A program made the position numbers and the translations under genes. Shown here piece by piece: positions 25,159 through 38,025 of a stretch of DNA of 64,000 bases. Origin of the DNA: Mycobacterium sp. ITM-2016-00317 (GTDB taxonomy: Bacteria; Actinomycetota; Actinomycetes; Mycobacteriales; Mycobacteriaceae); NCBI RefSeq assembly GCF_002968295.1, contig NZ_CP134399.1, positions 4,278,001 to 4,342,000 of the forward strand, read 5' to 3'. Under the pieces are notes generated by a model that ran no database searches, was not told where the DNA came from, and saw only the letters and a program-made list of their open reading frames with translations. Each line of letters opens with the position of its first letter. The stretch's first letter is position 1.

Positions 25159-26959
25159 TCGCGGGAGTGCGTGCCGACGTCGGACTGCGGGTCCCCGTTC
25201 TGGCGCCGACCATGAGATCCGTTGCGGCCATTGCCGTTCGAGGACTCAGGCGGGTTCGCCTCGGTCAGCAGTTTCTCCAGGATGGTGCGCCATTCCCGGT
25301 CCGGGTCCGGCGCGGCGACCGGCTCGGCGACCGAATGCAGCACGTCGGTGTCGGCCAGCGCAGTGCCGGACAGCGCGTCGTCCGGATTCGGGTCGCGGCT
25401 CACCTCGAACTCCACGTACTCGTCTTCGCCGTCGGCCCAGTACAACTCGTGCTCGGGGTCGTACACCGGCTCAGGTTCGGCGTCCTGCTGCGGCGCCGGC
25501 GGCGGCGGCGAGCGCACCAGGTCGAACAGGAACAGCGCCGCGATCACCCCGAACAGTGCGACGAACGCCGGCAGCAGCATGGACTGCGACATCGCCGCGG
25601 CGAACGGCGCGTGCAGGAAGGGCGGCAGCTCGGCGACCTGACCCTCGGGCCGGGCAGCACCGCCCGGCGCGTCGGGGACCTTGGCCGACAGTTCGGAGGC
25701 CATCAACGCCGCCATGCCCGCGCTGCCCAGCACCGAACCGACCTGGCGGGTGGTGTTGTAGACGCCCGAACCCGCACCGGCCAACTGCTGCGGCAGGTTC
25801 CTGGTCGCGGTGGCCGCCAGCGGCGACCAGATGAACGCCATCGCCACGCCCATCGCCGTCAGCGGCAGGACCAGCCGCCAGATCGGGGTCACCGGGGTCA
25901 TCTCGATGGACAACCAGGTCAGCCCGATCGCCATCAGTGAGAACCCGAAGCCCACCACCGGGCGGGGGTGCGAGCGGTCCACTATGCGGCCGACCAGCGG
26001 CGCCAGCGCGCCCGTCGCGACCGCCATCGGCGCGGTCAGCAGCGCCGACTGCGTCGGGGTCAGGCCGCACACCGCCTGGGCGTAGAACATCAGCGGCAGG
26101 ATCATCCCGGTGGCGACGAACCCGATGGTCGCCACCCCCAGGTTGGACATCGAGAAGTTGCGGTCTTTGAACATGGCTAGCGGGATCAGTGGTTCGCCGG
26201 GGTTGATCGACTGCCAGTAGACGAACGCGGCCATGATCGCGATCCCGGCCGCGATCAGCGCCCAGATCCAGCCCGTCCAGTCATGGGCCTGCCCCTCCTG
26301 CAGCGCGAACACGATCAGGAACATGCCGACCCCGGAGAGCACCACGCCGGGAACGTCGAAACGCTGCCGGTGCTGGGCAGGCAGCGTCGGCACCAACCAG
26401 ACCGCCAGCGCCAGACCGACGACGCCGACCGGCACGTTGACGATGAAGATCCACTGCCATCCGAGCGTGTCCACCAGCACCCCGCCGGCCAGCGGCCCGG
26501 CCAGCGTCGCCACCCCGGCGGTGGCACCCCACACGCTCATCGCCACCCCGCGGTGCTGGGCGGGGAACGTCCGGGTGATCACGGTCAGCGTCTGCGGGGT
26601 GAGCAGCGCCGCCCCCACCCCCTGCAGCACGCGGGCCGCGACCAGCGTGCTGATGCTGTCGGAAAGTCCGCACCACAACGAGGCGACGGTGAACACCGAC
26701 AGCCCGATCAGGTACATGGTCTTGGGTCCGTAGCGGTCGCCGAGCCGGCCACCAGCAGCGGCACGGCGTAGGCCAGCAGGTACGCGCTGGTCACCCAGAT
26801 CACCGCGTCGTAGTCGACGTGCAGCTGCGCCATGATCGCCGGGTTGGCGACCGGCACGATCGTCGCGTCGACCAGGATCATGAAGAACCCGACCAGCAGC
26901 GCCCACAGCGCGTGCCAGGGGTTGGCACCCCTGGCATGCGGCGTCACGGATTCGAACAT
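25155..26959 (-). pseudogene. EmrB/QacA-type drug MFS transporter, frameshifted in helix 2-3 loop
   Basis: Starts at ATG 26959 ([11 protein letters not shown]). The first about 70 residues with helix 1 ([18 protein letters not shown]) and helix 2 ([15 protein letters not shown]) are in one frame. The remainder, beginning [16 protein letters not shown] (motif A), continues in another frame with 12 or more further helices and a long acidic cytoplasmic tail ending near 25155. The break is at about 26745-26750 (GGCCGG); 1 or 4 bases seem to be missing, and an intact product would be about 602 residues. It corresponds to Rv1250, a 14-helix proton-drug antiporter. As written the product is truncated. 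Confidence 0.85.
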
Positions 26960-27003
26960 GGTGCAGTCAGCCAGATTTCACTCGGGGAGGATCGTCCGGC
27001 CCG

Positions 27004-27032
27004 ACGCTACGGTCCGGCGGAGGTCCCGACAA
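27004..27032 (-). promoter_or_regulatory. Promoter of the EmrB-type MFS gene
   Basis: Read on the minus strand, TTGTCG (27027-27032) and TAGCGT (27004-27009) are separated by 17 bases. The predicted transcript starts near 26998 and has a leader of about 39 bases with a gaggag-like ribosome-binding region before ATG 26959. Confidence 0.4.
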
Positions 27033-27056
27033 GTCAGCCGGGAGCACCTCCGAAGA

Positions 27057-28322
27057 TCAGGCAGCTTCGGCGATCAGCGCGTCGGGCGCGGCGACCACAG
27101 GGCGGCGGTGCGCCCCGGTCAGCAGCAGCGCGATCAGCGCGGCGGTCACGCCGGCGGCCATCACGATCGCCATCGCGAACTCGTCGTTGCCGAGCGCACC
27201 GACGACCGGCGCGATCAGCGCGCCCATTCCGAACTGCACGGCGCCCAGCAGTGCCGCCGCGGTGCCCGCGGCGTCGGGGTGCCGGGTCAGCGCCACCGCG
27301 GGCGCGTTCGGGATGACCAGGCCCATGGCCGCCAGGATGGCCCAGACCGGGATCACGAACCCGTAGAGGCCGCCGACACCTGTGGCCGCCAGCGCGACGA
27401 ACGCCACGCCCGCCACCGAGGCCGCGCCCAGCGCCCACACCATGATCTGCTGCGGGGCGAACCGCTTCAGCAGCACGACGTTGCACTGGGTGGTGCCGAT
27501 CAGCGCGATCGCGCCGGCACCGAACACCACCGCGAACGCGGTCTGGCCGAGACCGAACTCGCCCTGCAGCACGAACGACGCGCCGGCGATGTAGGCGAAC
27601 AGCCCCGACATCCCCAGCGCACCGACCAGCACGAGGATCACGAAACGCCCGTCGCGCAACAGCTCGAGGTAAGTACTCGCGATGCCCCGCGCCTTCAGCG
27701 GCCTGCGGTGGTCCACGGGAAGGGTCTCGGGCAGCGCCAGCACGGCCATCAGCAGCAGCGCCGCGCCGATCACCGCCAGTGCGGCGAACACCCAGTGCCA
27801 CGATCCGTGCAGCAGCACCGCGGCGCCCAGCGACGGCGCCAGTACCGGGGCGACGCCCAGCACCAGCATCAGCCGGGACATCACCGTCGCCGCCGCGTTG
27901 TCCTTGTACAGATCGCCGACGACCGCGATCGCGACCACCATTCCCGCCGCGGCGCCCATGCCCTGCAGGCCGCGGGCGATGCCGAGCGCGGTGATGTTCG
28001 GCGCGAACAGGCACATCAGCGACGCCACCAAGTGCAGCGTGATGCCGGCGAACAGCGGCCTGCGACGGCCCAGCGAGTCCGACAGCGGACCGATCACCAA
28101 CTGCCCGATCGCCAGGCCGGCCAGCGTGCCGGTCAGGGTCAGCTGAGCGATCGACGAGGACACCCCCAGTTCCTCACCGATCCTGGGCAGGGCCGGCAGA
28201 TACATGTCGATGGTCAGCGGGCCCAGCGCCACCAGCAGGCCGAGCACAAAGATCATCCGGGTGCGGCTCGGCGGAGCCACGGGCCCAGGGTGCGTTCCAT
28301 CCACGACAGGGGATATTGCCAT
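27057..28322 (-). CDS. Bcr/CflA-family multidrug MFS transporter
   Basis: 421 residues from ATG 28322 (MAISPVVDG); a longer in-frame start at 28370 adds a non-hydrophobic stretch. About 12 helices. The family signature is clear: LGLLVALGPLTIDMYLPALP in helix 1, IGPLSDSLGRRRPL (motif A), ARGLQGMGAAAGMVVAIAVVGDLY and LAPSLGAAVL. Bcr/CflA pumps export bicyclomycin, chloramphenicol-type and other compounds. It is upstream of, and parallel to, the EmrB-type gene, which has its own promoter, and divergent from the EcsC-like gene. Confidence 0.88.
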   Translation of the reverse strand: MAISPVVDGTHPGPVAPPSRTRMIFVLGLLVALGPLTIDMYLPALPRIGEELGVSSSIAQLTLTGTLAGLAIGQLVIGPLSDSLGRRRPLFAGITLHLVASLMCLFAPNITALGIARGLQGMGAAAGMVVAIAVVGDLYKDNAAATVMSRLMLVLGVAPVLAPSLGAAVLLHGSWHWVFAALAVIGAALLLMAVLALPETLPVDHRRPLKARGIASTYLELLRDGRFVILVLVGALGMSGLFAYIAGASFVLQGEFGLGQTAFAVVFGAGAIALIGTTQCNVVLLKRFAPQQIMVWALGAASVAGVAFVALAATGVGGLYGFVIPVWAILAAMGLVIPNAPAVALTRHPDAAGTAAALLGAVQFGMGALIAPVVGALGNDEFAMAIVMAAGVTAALIALLLTGAHRRPVVAAPDALIAEAA

Positions 28323-28462
28323 GCAAATGGTTAGCGACACTTCCCAGTGATTTCTTCCCCGGATCGCCAACCGTGACCGCGATCACGTCGGGCACGTGGC
28401 GGGCGCGGTCGTTCGTTGTACTCGGGTTAGCCTGAGATCAGGTTCACAGGGAGGAAGCACCC

Positions 28463-29206
28463 ATGAGTGCCAGGTCACGAGCCAAGAGTCAGCCGCCCGC
28501 GGTCGTCGACGAGGATCCGAGCGTCGCTGCCAAGGTGCTCTCCCAGATCATCGAACGCGGCGCCCGCGTGCAGGCCCCCGCCGTGCGGGCCTACGTGGAG
28601 CGGGCCCGGGAGAGCAACCCGGGCGCCACCCCGGCCCAGATCATCGGCAGGCTGGACAAGCAGTACATGGCGACGGTGATGGCCAGCGGCGCGGCGGTGG
28701 GCTCGGCCGCCGCATTCCCCGGCATCGGCACGCTGGTCGCGATGTCGGCCGTGGCCGGCGAGACCGTGGTGTTCCTGGAGGCGACGACGCTCTACGTGCT
28801 CGCCGTCGCCGAGGTGCACGGCATCCCGGCCGAACAGCGCGAACGGCGGCGCGCCCTGGTGCTGTCGGTGCTCGTCGGCGAGGACGGCAAGCGCGCGGTG
28901 GCCGATCTCATCGGTCCCGGCCGCACCAGCGGCGCGTGGGTGGCCGACGGTGCCGCGACGCTGCCGCTGCCGGCGCTGTCGCAGCTGAACTCGCGACTGC
29001 TGCGGTACTTCGTCAAGCGCTACACGCTCAAGCGGGGCGCGCTGGCGTTCGGCAAGATGCTGCCGGTCGGGATCGGCGCGGTGGTCGGTGGCGTCGGCAA
29101 CCGACTGATGGGCAAGAAGATCGTCGCCAACGCGCACAAGGCCTTCGGCGCGCCGCCGGAGCGCTGGCCCTCGCCGCTGCATCTGCTGCCCGCGCCGCGC
29201 TCCTAG
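28463..29206 (+). CDS. Membrane-associated protein, Rv1249c/EcsC-like
   Basis: 247 residues, starting at ATG 28463 after a gggagga ribosome-binding site. Two Gly/Ala-rich hydrophobic stretches are visible (MASGAAVGSAAAFPGIGTLVAMSAVAG, and MLPVGIGAVVGGVGNRLMG near residues 208-226) around basic helical segments. The glycine-rich pattern resembles EcsC-type proteins, and the gene is in the Rv1249c place. Function unknown. The C-terminal GNRLMGKKIVANAHKAFG is strongly basic. Confidence 0.75.
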   Translation: MSARSRAKSQPPAVVDEDPSVAAKVLSQIIERGARVQAPAVRAYVERARESNPGATPAQIIGRLDKQYMATVMASGAAVGSAAAFPGIGTLVAMSAVAGETVVFLEATTLYVLAVAEVHGIPAEQRERRRALVLSVLVGEDGKRAVADLIGPGRTSGAWVADGAATLPLPALSQLNSRLLRYFVKRYTLKRGALAFGKMLPVGIGAVVGGVGNRLMGKKIVANAHKAFGAPPERWPSPLHLLPAPRS

Positions 29207-29401
29207 CAGCGGTCCCGGCGCCCGGCCGACGTGCCGGCGAGGTGACCGCAATGACCATAACTACGTTGCCTGGTCGTGCCGATGACCGAAGCGCTAGCCT
29301 TGAGTCGGCTGAACGCGGGCGACCGCGCACCGGGTCGATAAGGGGTGGCCGGCTGCCGCGGGGTGCTGGCCCGAAGCGAAGAATTGAGGCGAAAAGCAGC
29401 C

Positions 29402-33274
<3,873 letters not shown>

Positions 33275-33301
33275 CCCAGGCCGGCCGTCGCGCGGCGGCG
33301 C

Positions 33302-33655
33302 TCACCGCAGGAACGAGAACGGCACGCCGTCGGTGAGCGCGCCGACGGCGCGCGGGCAGAAGATCGAGATCGCCAGGCCGGTGAACATCGTCGCCGGGCC
33401 GAGCGGGCGGCCGATCGCCTCGGCGACGTCGGCGGCCACGTTCGCAACGTCCTGTCCGGGCGCCGCCAGCCTCGGGCACACGTCCTGACCGACCCGCATC
33501 GCCGTGGCCGGGTCGATGTCGCCGAGCCGGTAGCGCTGCAGCGTCGACACGAACACATCGGTGGCGGTGTCGGCCTGCGCCGGGGGCGCCGACATCGTCG
33601 CGGCCACCGCTGCTGACGCGACGAACGCGGCGACAGCCGCAGAGGTCAACTTCAT
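33302..33655 (-). CDS. Secreted DUF732 protein
   Basis: 117 residues from ATG 33655 (MKLTSAAVAAFVASAAVAAT), a cleavable signal peptide ending near AQADT; a start at 33703 would add 16 charged residues ahead of the signal and is less likely. The mature part has VFVSTLQRYRLGDIDPATAMRVGQDVC and a second Cys in IFCPRAVG, the mycobacterial DUF732 pattern with one probable disulphide. Function unknown. It is convergent with kgd (27 bases apart). Confidence 0.75.
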   Translation of the reverse strand: MKLTSAAVAAFVASAAVAATMSAPPAQADTATDVFVSTLQRYRLGDIDPATAMRVGQDVCPRLAAPGQDVANVAADVAEAIGRPLGPATMFTGLAISIFCPRAVGALTDGVPFSFLR

Positions 33656-33792
33656 GCCATGTCTGTCGTCGCGACGGTCATGGCCATTACTGCCGCTCCC
33701 CACACGCCCGGCGCACCGAACACCCCACCAGTGCGGTACCGCCGGTACCGTTTAGTGTCTATACGTCGAACAGCCAACGCGAGGGAGTGAAC

Positions 33793-34620
33793 ATGCAGGG
33801 CTTCGCCGGGAAGGTGGCCGTGGTGACCGGGGCCGGATCAGGCATCGGGCAGGCCCTGGCCATCGAGCTCGGCCGGTCCGGGGCGCACGTCGCGATCAGC
33901 GACGTCGACACCGAGGGGCTGGCCATCACCGAGGAGCGGCTCAAGGCCATCGGCGCCCGGGTCAAGGCCGACCGCCTCGACGTGACCGAACGCGAAGCGT
34001 TCCAGCTCTACGCCGACGGCGTCGCCGAGCACTTCGGCAAGGTCAACCAGATCTACAACAACGCCGGCATCGCGTTCACCGGCGACATCGAGATCACCCA
34101 GTTCAAGGACATGGAACGGGTGATGGACGTCGACTACTGGGGTGTCGTCAACGGCACCAAGGCGTTCCTGCCGCACCTGATCGCCTCCGGCGACGGCCAC
34201 GTCGTCAACGTCTCCAGCGTGTTCGGCCTGTTCTCGGTGCCCGGGCAGGCCGCCTACAACGCCGCCAAGTTCGCCACGCGCGGCTTCACCGAGGCGCTGC
34301 GGCAGGAGATGGGTCTGGCCGGTCACCCGGTGAAGGTGTCGTGCGTGCACCCCGGCGGCATCAAGACCGCGATCGCGCGCAACGCGTCCGCCGCCGAAGG
34401 CCTGGACGCCGAGGAACTGGCCAGGACATTCGACAAGAAGCTGGCCAGCACGACCCCGGAGAAGGCCGCCAAGATCATTCTCGACGGCGTGCGCAAGAAC
34501 AAGGCGCGCATTCTGGTGGGCAACGACGCCAAGATGTTCGAGATCGTCATCCGCGCCGTCGGCGCCGGATACCAGAGCCTGTTCCCGAAAGTGGTCGCCC
34601 GGCTGACCAAGCCGAAATAG
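33793..34620 (+). CDS. Short-chain dehydrogenase/reductase
   Basis: 275 residues from ATG 33793, which has gaggga at a proper distance; the GTG at 33787 abuts that site. Classical SDR: NAD(P)-binding TGAGSGIGQ, acidic ISDVDTEG after strand 2 (favouring NAD), NNAG, catalytic Ser in VNVSSVFG and the YNAAK catalytic pair. It matches Rv1245c. Substrate unknown. Cytoplasmic. It is convergent with lpqZ across a hairpin. Confidence 0.9.
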   Translation: MQGFAGKVAVVTGAGSGIGQALAIELGRSGAHVAISDVDTEGLAITEERLKAIGARVKADRLDVTEREAFQLYADGVAEHFGKVNQIYNNAGIAFTGDIEITQFKDMERVMDVDYWGVVNGTKAFLPHLIASGDGHVVNVSSVFGLFSVPGQAAYNAAKFATRGFTEALRQEMGLAGHPVKVSCVHPGGIKTAIARNASAAEGLDAEELARTFDKKLASTTPEKAAKIILDGVRKNKARILVGNDAKMFEIVIRAVGAGYQSLFPKVVARLTKPK

Positions 34621-34631
34621 CGGGCCCGCCC

Positions 34632-34695
34632 CCGCGAGCGTGCGGGAAGTGCATGATTTCGACGGCGTGTCCGCCGCAAACACGCACGCTCGCGG
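34632..34695. terminator. Inverted repeat between convergent SDR and lpqZ genes
   Basis: Arms CCGCGAGCGTGCG (34632-34644) and CGCACGCTCGCGG (34683-34695) are perfect 13-base complements with a 38-base interior that contains its own GC-rich pairing. It fills the 89-base gap between two convergent stop codons, so a bidirectional terminator is likely. I recall this GAGCGTGCG hairpin as a frequent intergenic sequence in mycobacteria. Confidence 0.6.
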
Positions 34696-34709
34696 AGAGG
34701 GGCGGAACC

Positions 34710-35528
34710 CTAGTTGCCGACGCCCAGTGGGTGCTCGTCGAGCCACTGCCCGGCCACCAGCGCGGGATCGTCGCCCTCGGCGACCTTGCGGCGCATGTCG
34801 GCCAGCGAGCCGGTGTCCAGCACACCGGCGATCTCGTTGAGCGCCAGCACCTGGGACTCGGACAGCTCGTTGCGCCGGTACAGCGGCACCAGGTTCTCGG
34901 CGCGGATCAGCGACGTGTTGTCCGACAGCACCACGATCTCCGACGGCACGTCGGGAGACGCGGTCGTCGTCCACGCGGCGTCAATCTGACCGGCGCGCAG
35001 CGCGGCGAACATCGCGTCGTCGTCGGCGAAACCGCGCGGCCGCGGCAACTCGCAGGTGCCCAGCGCCGGCGGGTGCGGCACCGAGACGACCGCGCCGACC
35101 GCGACATCCCCGCATCGGCGGGCCAGCGCGCTCACGTCCCGCCCGGCCCACTCGTCGGCGGTGCTTTCGGTGACCGCGACGGCGGGCTTGTCCTCGGCCG
35201 AGGTGGTGTAGTCGCCGGCCAGGATGCCCTCCGGCAGCACCGAGAGCAGCGTGCGGTAGACCTGCACATCCGAGCGCGCCGCCGACTCCGGCGCGAACCG
35301 GGTCAGCAGCCGGCCGGTGAACCCGGGCGCCACCTGGATCTCGCCGGAGTCGAGCAGGCCGAGCGGGGTCTCGGTGGCCGCCACGTGCGCGGGGTTGCCG
35401 TAGAACCGCAACGCCGCCGCGTAGAGATGGGCGATCAGCAGGGACTCCGGATCGGGCTGCGAGCCCACCGGGATCGACGGCGGCGGTGGCGGACCACCAC
35501 AGCCCACCAGCACGGCCGCAGCCACCAC
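34710..35528 (-). CDS. lpqZ: Lipoprotein LpqZ, OpuAC/ProX-type substrate-binding protein
   Basis: 272 residues from GTG 35528. It has the lipobox LVGC and a domain typical of glycine-betaine/choline-type binding proteins (SLLIAHLYAAALRFYGNPAHV, VYRTLLSVLPEGI, FAALRAGQIDAAWTT, VVLSDNTSLIRAENLVPLYRR). The annotated start leaves only nine residues before the Cys. The in-frame codons upstream encode an ideal Arg-rich n-region (RRRFRDRWLRLG) but offer only CTG as a start, so the true 5' end is uncertain. No permease genes are adjacent. It matches Rv1244. Confidence 0.8.
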   Translation of the reverse strand: MVAAAVLVGCGGPPPPPSIPVGSQPDPESLLIAHLYAAALRFYGNPAHVAATETPLGLLDSGEIQVAPGFTGRLLTRFAPESAARSDVQVYRTLLSVLPEGILAGDYTTSAEDKPAVAVTESTADEWAGRDVSALARRCGDVAVGAVVSVPHPPALGTCELPRPRGFADDDAMFAALRAGQIDAAWTTTASPDVPSEIVVLSDNTSLIRAENLVPLYRRNELSESQVLALNEIAGVLDTGSLADMRRKVAEGDDPALVAGQWLDEHPLGVGN

Positions 35529-35580
35529 CGCGGACCCCAGCCGTAGCCAGCGGTCCCGAAAACGCCTGCGGCTCAGGCGA

Positions 35581-36762
35581 CTACCCCTCAGAAGCCGCGC
35601 CGACCGCGGCCGCGACCGCAGGGGCGACCCGCGGATCGAGCGCGCTCGGCACGATGTGGTCGACGGCCAGGTCGTCGCCGACGACGGAGAAGATCGCCTC
35701 TGCCGCAGCGACCTTCATCTTCTCGGTGATACGACGCGCCCCGGCGTCCAACGCTCCGCGGAACACCCCGGGGAACGCCAGCACGTTGTTGATCTGGTTC
35801 GGGAAATCGCTGCGCCCGGTGGCCACCACCGCCGCGTACTTGCGGGCCACGTCCGGGTGGATCTCGGGATCGGGGTTCGACAGCGCGAACACGATGCCCC
35901 CGGGAGCCATCGTCGCGATGATCTCCTCCGGCACCAGACCGGCCGACAGGCCGAGGAACATGTCCGCGCCGTCGAGCGCCTCGGCAACGCCGCCGGTGCG
36001 CCCGGCAGGATTGGTGCGCTCGGCCAGTTCGGCCTTGACCGGGTTCAGGTCGTCGCGCCCGCTGTGGATGATGCCCTTGGAATCCAGCACGGTCACGTCC
36101 CGGATTCCTTTGGCCAACAGGATGTTCGCGCATGCCACGCCCGCGGCGCCGGCCCCGGAGATCACCACGCGCAACGCATGCATGTCACGGTCGAGCACCT
36201 TCGCCGCGCCGTGCAGCGCCGCCAGGACCACGATCGCGGTGCCGTGCTGATCGTCGTGCATCACCGGGCAGTCCAGCGCCTCGATGACGCGGCGCTCGAT
36301 CTCGAAGCACCGCGGCGCCGAGATGTCCTCCAGGTTCACCGCGCCGAAGGTCGGCCGCAGCCGGATCAGTGTCTCGACGATCTCGTCAGGATCGTTGGTG
36401 TCGAGCACGATCGGGATCGAGTCCAGCCCGGCGAACGCCTTGAACAGCGCGCTCTTGCCCTCCATCACCGGCAGCGACGCCGCGGCGCCGATGTCGCCGA
36501 GGCCGAGCACCGCGCTGCCGTCGCTGACGACCGCGACCAGCCGATTCGCCCACGTGTACTTCGCGGCCAGCGTCTTGTCCGCCGCGATGGCCCGACTGAC
36601 CTGCGCCACACCGGGGGTGTAGGCGATCGACAACGCCCGCTGGGTGTCCAACGGCGACTTCAGTTCGACCGAGAGCTTGCCGCCCTCATGAGCCTCGAAG
36701 ATCTCGCGGTCCTCGATGACCACCCGCGGCGTGCGCTCCACCGATCCCACTGATTCCGACAC
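35581..36762 (-). CDS. NAD(P)-dependent malic enzyme
   Basis: 393 residues, the short bacterial malic enzyme without the phosphotransacetylase-like extension. SIAYTPGVAQVSRAI holds the catalytic Tyr; LGLGDIGAAASLPVMEGKSALFK contains the catalytic Lys and a Gly-rich loop; DISAPRCFEIE and DDQHGTA supply metal-binding acidic residues; VVISGAGAAGVA is the NAD(P)-binding Rossmann turn; ALSNPDPEI is family-typical. It decarboxylates malate to pyruvate. I recall cytosolic malate dehydrogenase (mdh), not malic enzyme, at this M. tuberculosis locus. It lies 52 bases upstream of lpqZ on the same strand. Confidence 0.92.
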   Translation of the reverse strand: MSESVGSVERTPRVVIEDREIFEAHEGGKLSVELKSPLDTQRALSIAYTPGVAQVSRAIAADKTLAAKYTWANRLVAVVSDGSAVLGLGDIGAAASLPVMEGKSALFKAFAGLDSIPIVLDTNDPDEIVETLIRLRPTFGAVNLEDISAPRCFEIERRVIEALDCPVMHDDQHGTAIVVLAALHGAAKVLDRDMHALRVVISGAGAAGVACANILLAKGIRDVTVLDSKGIIHSGRDDLNPVKAELAERTNPAGRTGGVAEALDGADMFLGLSAGLVPEEIIATMAPGGIVFALSNPDPEIHPDVARKYAAVVATGRSDFPNQINNVLAFPGVFRGALDAGARRITEKMKVAAAEAIFSVVGDDLAVDHIVPSALDPRVAPAVAAAVGAASEG

Positions 36763-36841
36763 GGGCGTCAGGGTAACCGACCCCCCGAACTCACAGGAAC
36801 GGGTTACCCCTCGGTGAGGGCGGCGCCGCCGCCCCGGCGCG

Positions 36842-36847
36842 TACGAT
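36842..36847 (+). promoter_or_regulatory. -10 box of the corA leader transcript
   Basis: TACGAT ends 6 bases before the GTG of a short upstream ORF (36854), so that ORF, not corA, would be translated from the leaderless 5' end. corA itself begins about 52 bases further on and has its own gggagg site. Confidence 0.45.
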
Positions 36848-36853
36848 TTCCCG

Positions 36854-36901
36854 GTGCCCGAAGGGCGCGTTCACGGCCGACGCCGCGCACGAGGGAGGTG
36901 A
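36854..36901 (+). CDS. Candidate 15-residue Arg-rich leader peptide of corA
   Basis: GTG at 36854 opens a 15-codon ORF encoding MPEGRVHGRRRARGR and ending at TGA 36899-36901, four bases before the corA ATG. The corA ribosome-binding site gggagg (36893-36898) lies inside its last codons. Six of 15 residues are Arg. The arrangement is that of a translated attenuator or coupled leader peptide, and enterobacterial Mg2+ transporter genes (mgtA, corA) are known to have leader ORFs. No other conservation evidence is available here. Confidence 0.4.
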   Translation: MPEGRVHGRRRARGR

Positions 36902-36905
36902 CGAC

Positions 36906-38021
36906 ATGTCCTCGTTCCACCCGTCGCCGCGCCGTCAGCCCACCAAGGCGCGCGGCCTGCGGCGGCCCAAGGGCGCCGAACCGGACGCCGAGCGCATCCA
37001 CGTCCCGGTCTCCCAGGCGATGGTCGACTGCGGCGTCTACTGCGAAGGACACCGGCTGCCCGGCAAGTTGACCCACGCCGCGGCGCTGACCAGGGTCCAT
37101 GAACTCGAAGCGCAGGGCAGGCCCGCGTTCGTCTGGATCGGCCTGCACGAACCCGACGCACAGCAGATGCAGGCCGTCGCCGACGTGTTCGGCCTGGACG
37201 GACTCCCCGTCGAGGACGCCGTGCACGCCCATCAGCGCCCCAAGCTCGAGCGCTACGACGACATGCTGTTCCTGGTGCTCAAGACCGTCACCTACGTCGA
37301 CCACGACTCGGTGGCCAAGGCCCGCGAGATCGTCGAGACCGGCGAGATCATGATCTTCGTCGGCCGCGACTACGTCGTCACCGTTCGCCACGGCGAGCAC
37401 GGCGGACTCGCCGGCGTGCGCAAACGACTGGAGGCCTCGCCGGACAACCTCAGCCTCGGCCCGTACTCGGTGATGCACGCGATCGCCGACCAGGTGGTCG
37501 ACACCTACCTCGGCGTCACCGAGCTCATCGAGACCGACATCGACGCGATGGAAGAGGACATCTTCTCCCCGCAGGCGCGCACCGACATCGAGAGCATCTA
37601 CCTGCTCAAGCGCGAAGTCGTCGAGTTGCGTCGCGCCGTGAGCCCGCTGGCGACCGACCTGCAGAGCATCGGCACCGACCACGACGACCTGGTCAACCCC
37701 GAGATCCGCCGCTACATGCGCGACGTCCTCGACCACACCATCAAGGCCGCCGACCGCATCGCCAGCTACGACGAACTGCTCAGCTCGCTGGTGCAGGCCG
37801 CGCTCGGCAAGGTGGCCATGCAGCAGAACGTGGACATGCGCAAGATCTCCGCCTGGGTCGCCATCGCCGCTGTGCCCACCGCACTGGCAGGCATCTACGG
37901 GATGAACTTCGAGGAGATGCCCGAATTGCGCTGGGACTTCGGCTATCCCATGATCCTGCTGCTGATGACCTCGGTGTGTGTGCTGCTGTACCGGAACTTC
38001 CGCCGCAATAACTGGCTCTGA
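36906..38021 (+). CDS. corA: CorA-type Mg2+/Co2+ channel
   Basis: 371 residues. A large cytoplasmic N-domain (funnel) is followed by two C-terminal helices. The pore signature YGMNF is present near residue 338, preceded by KISAWVAIAAVPTALAGI (helix 1). The second helix YPMILLLMTSVCVLLYRNF and the basic tail FRRNNWL are typical. It forms a pentameric Mg2+ channel in the inner membrane. It matches Rv1239c. The start ATG 36906 has gggagg eight bases upstream, inside a short upstream ORF. A tandem repeat follows the stop. Confidence 0.95.
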   Translation: MSSFHPSPRRQPTKARGLRRPKGAEPDAERIHVPVSQAMVDCGVYCEGHRLPGKLTHAAALTRVHELEAQGRPAFVWIGLHEPDAQQMQAVADVFGLDGLPVEDAVHAHQRPKLERYDDMLFLVLKTVTYVDHDSVAKAREIVETGEIMIFVGRDYVVTVRHGEHGGLAGVRKRLEASPDNLSLGPYSVMHAIADQVVDTYLGVTELIETDIDAMEEDIFSPQARTDIESIYLLKREVVELRRAVSPLATDLQSIGTDHDDLVNPEIRRYMRDVLDHTIKAADRIASYDELLSSLVQAALGKVAMQQNVDMRKISAWVAIAAVPTALAGIYGMNFEEMPELRWDFGYPMILLLMTSVCVLLYRNFRRNNWL

Positions 38022-38025
38022 GAAG

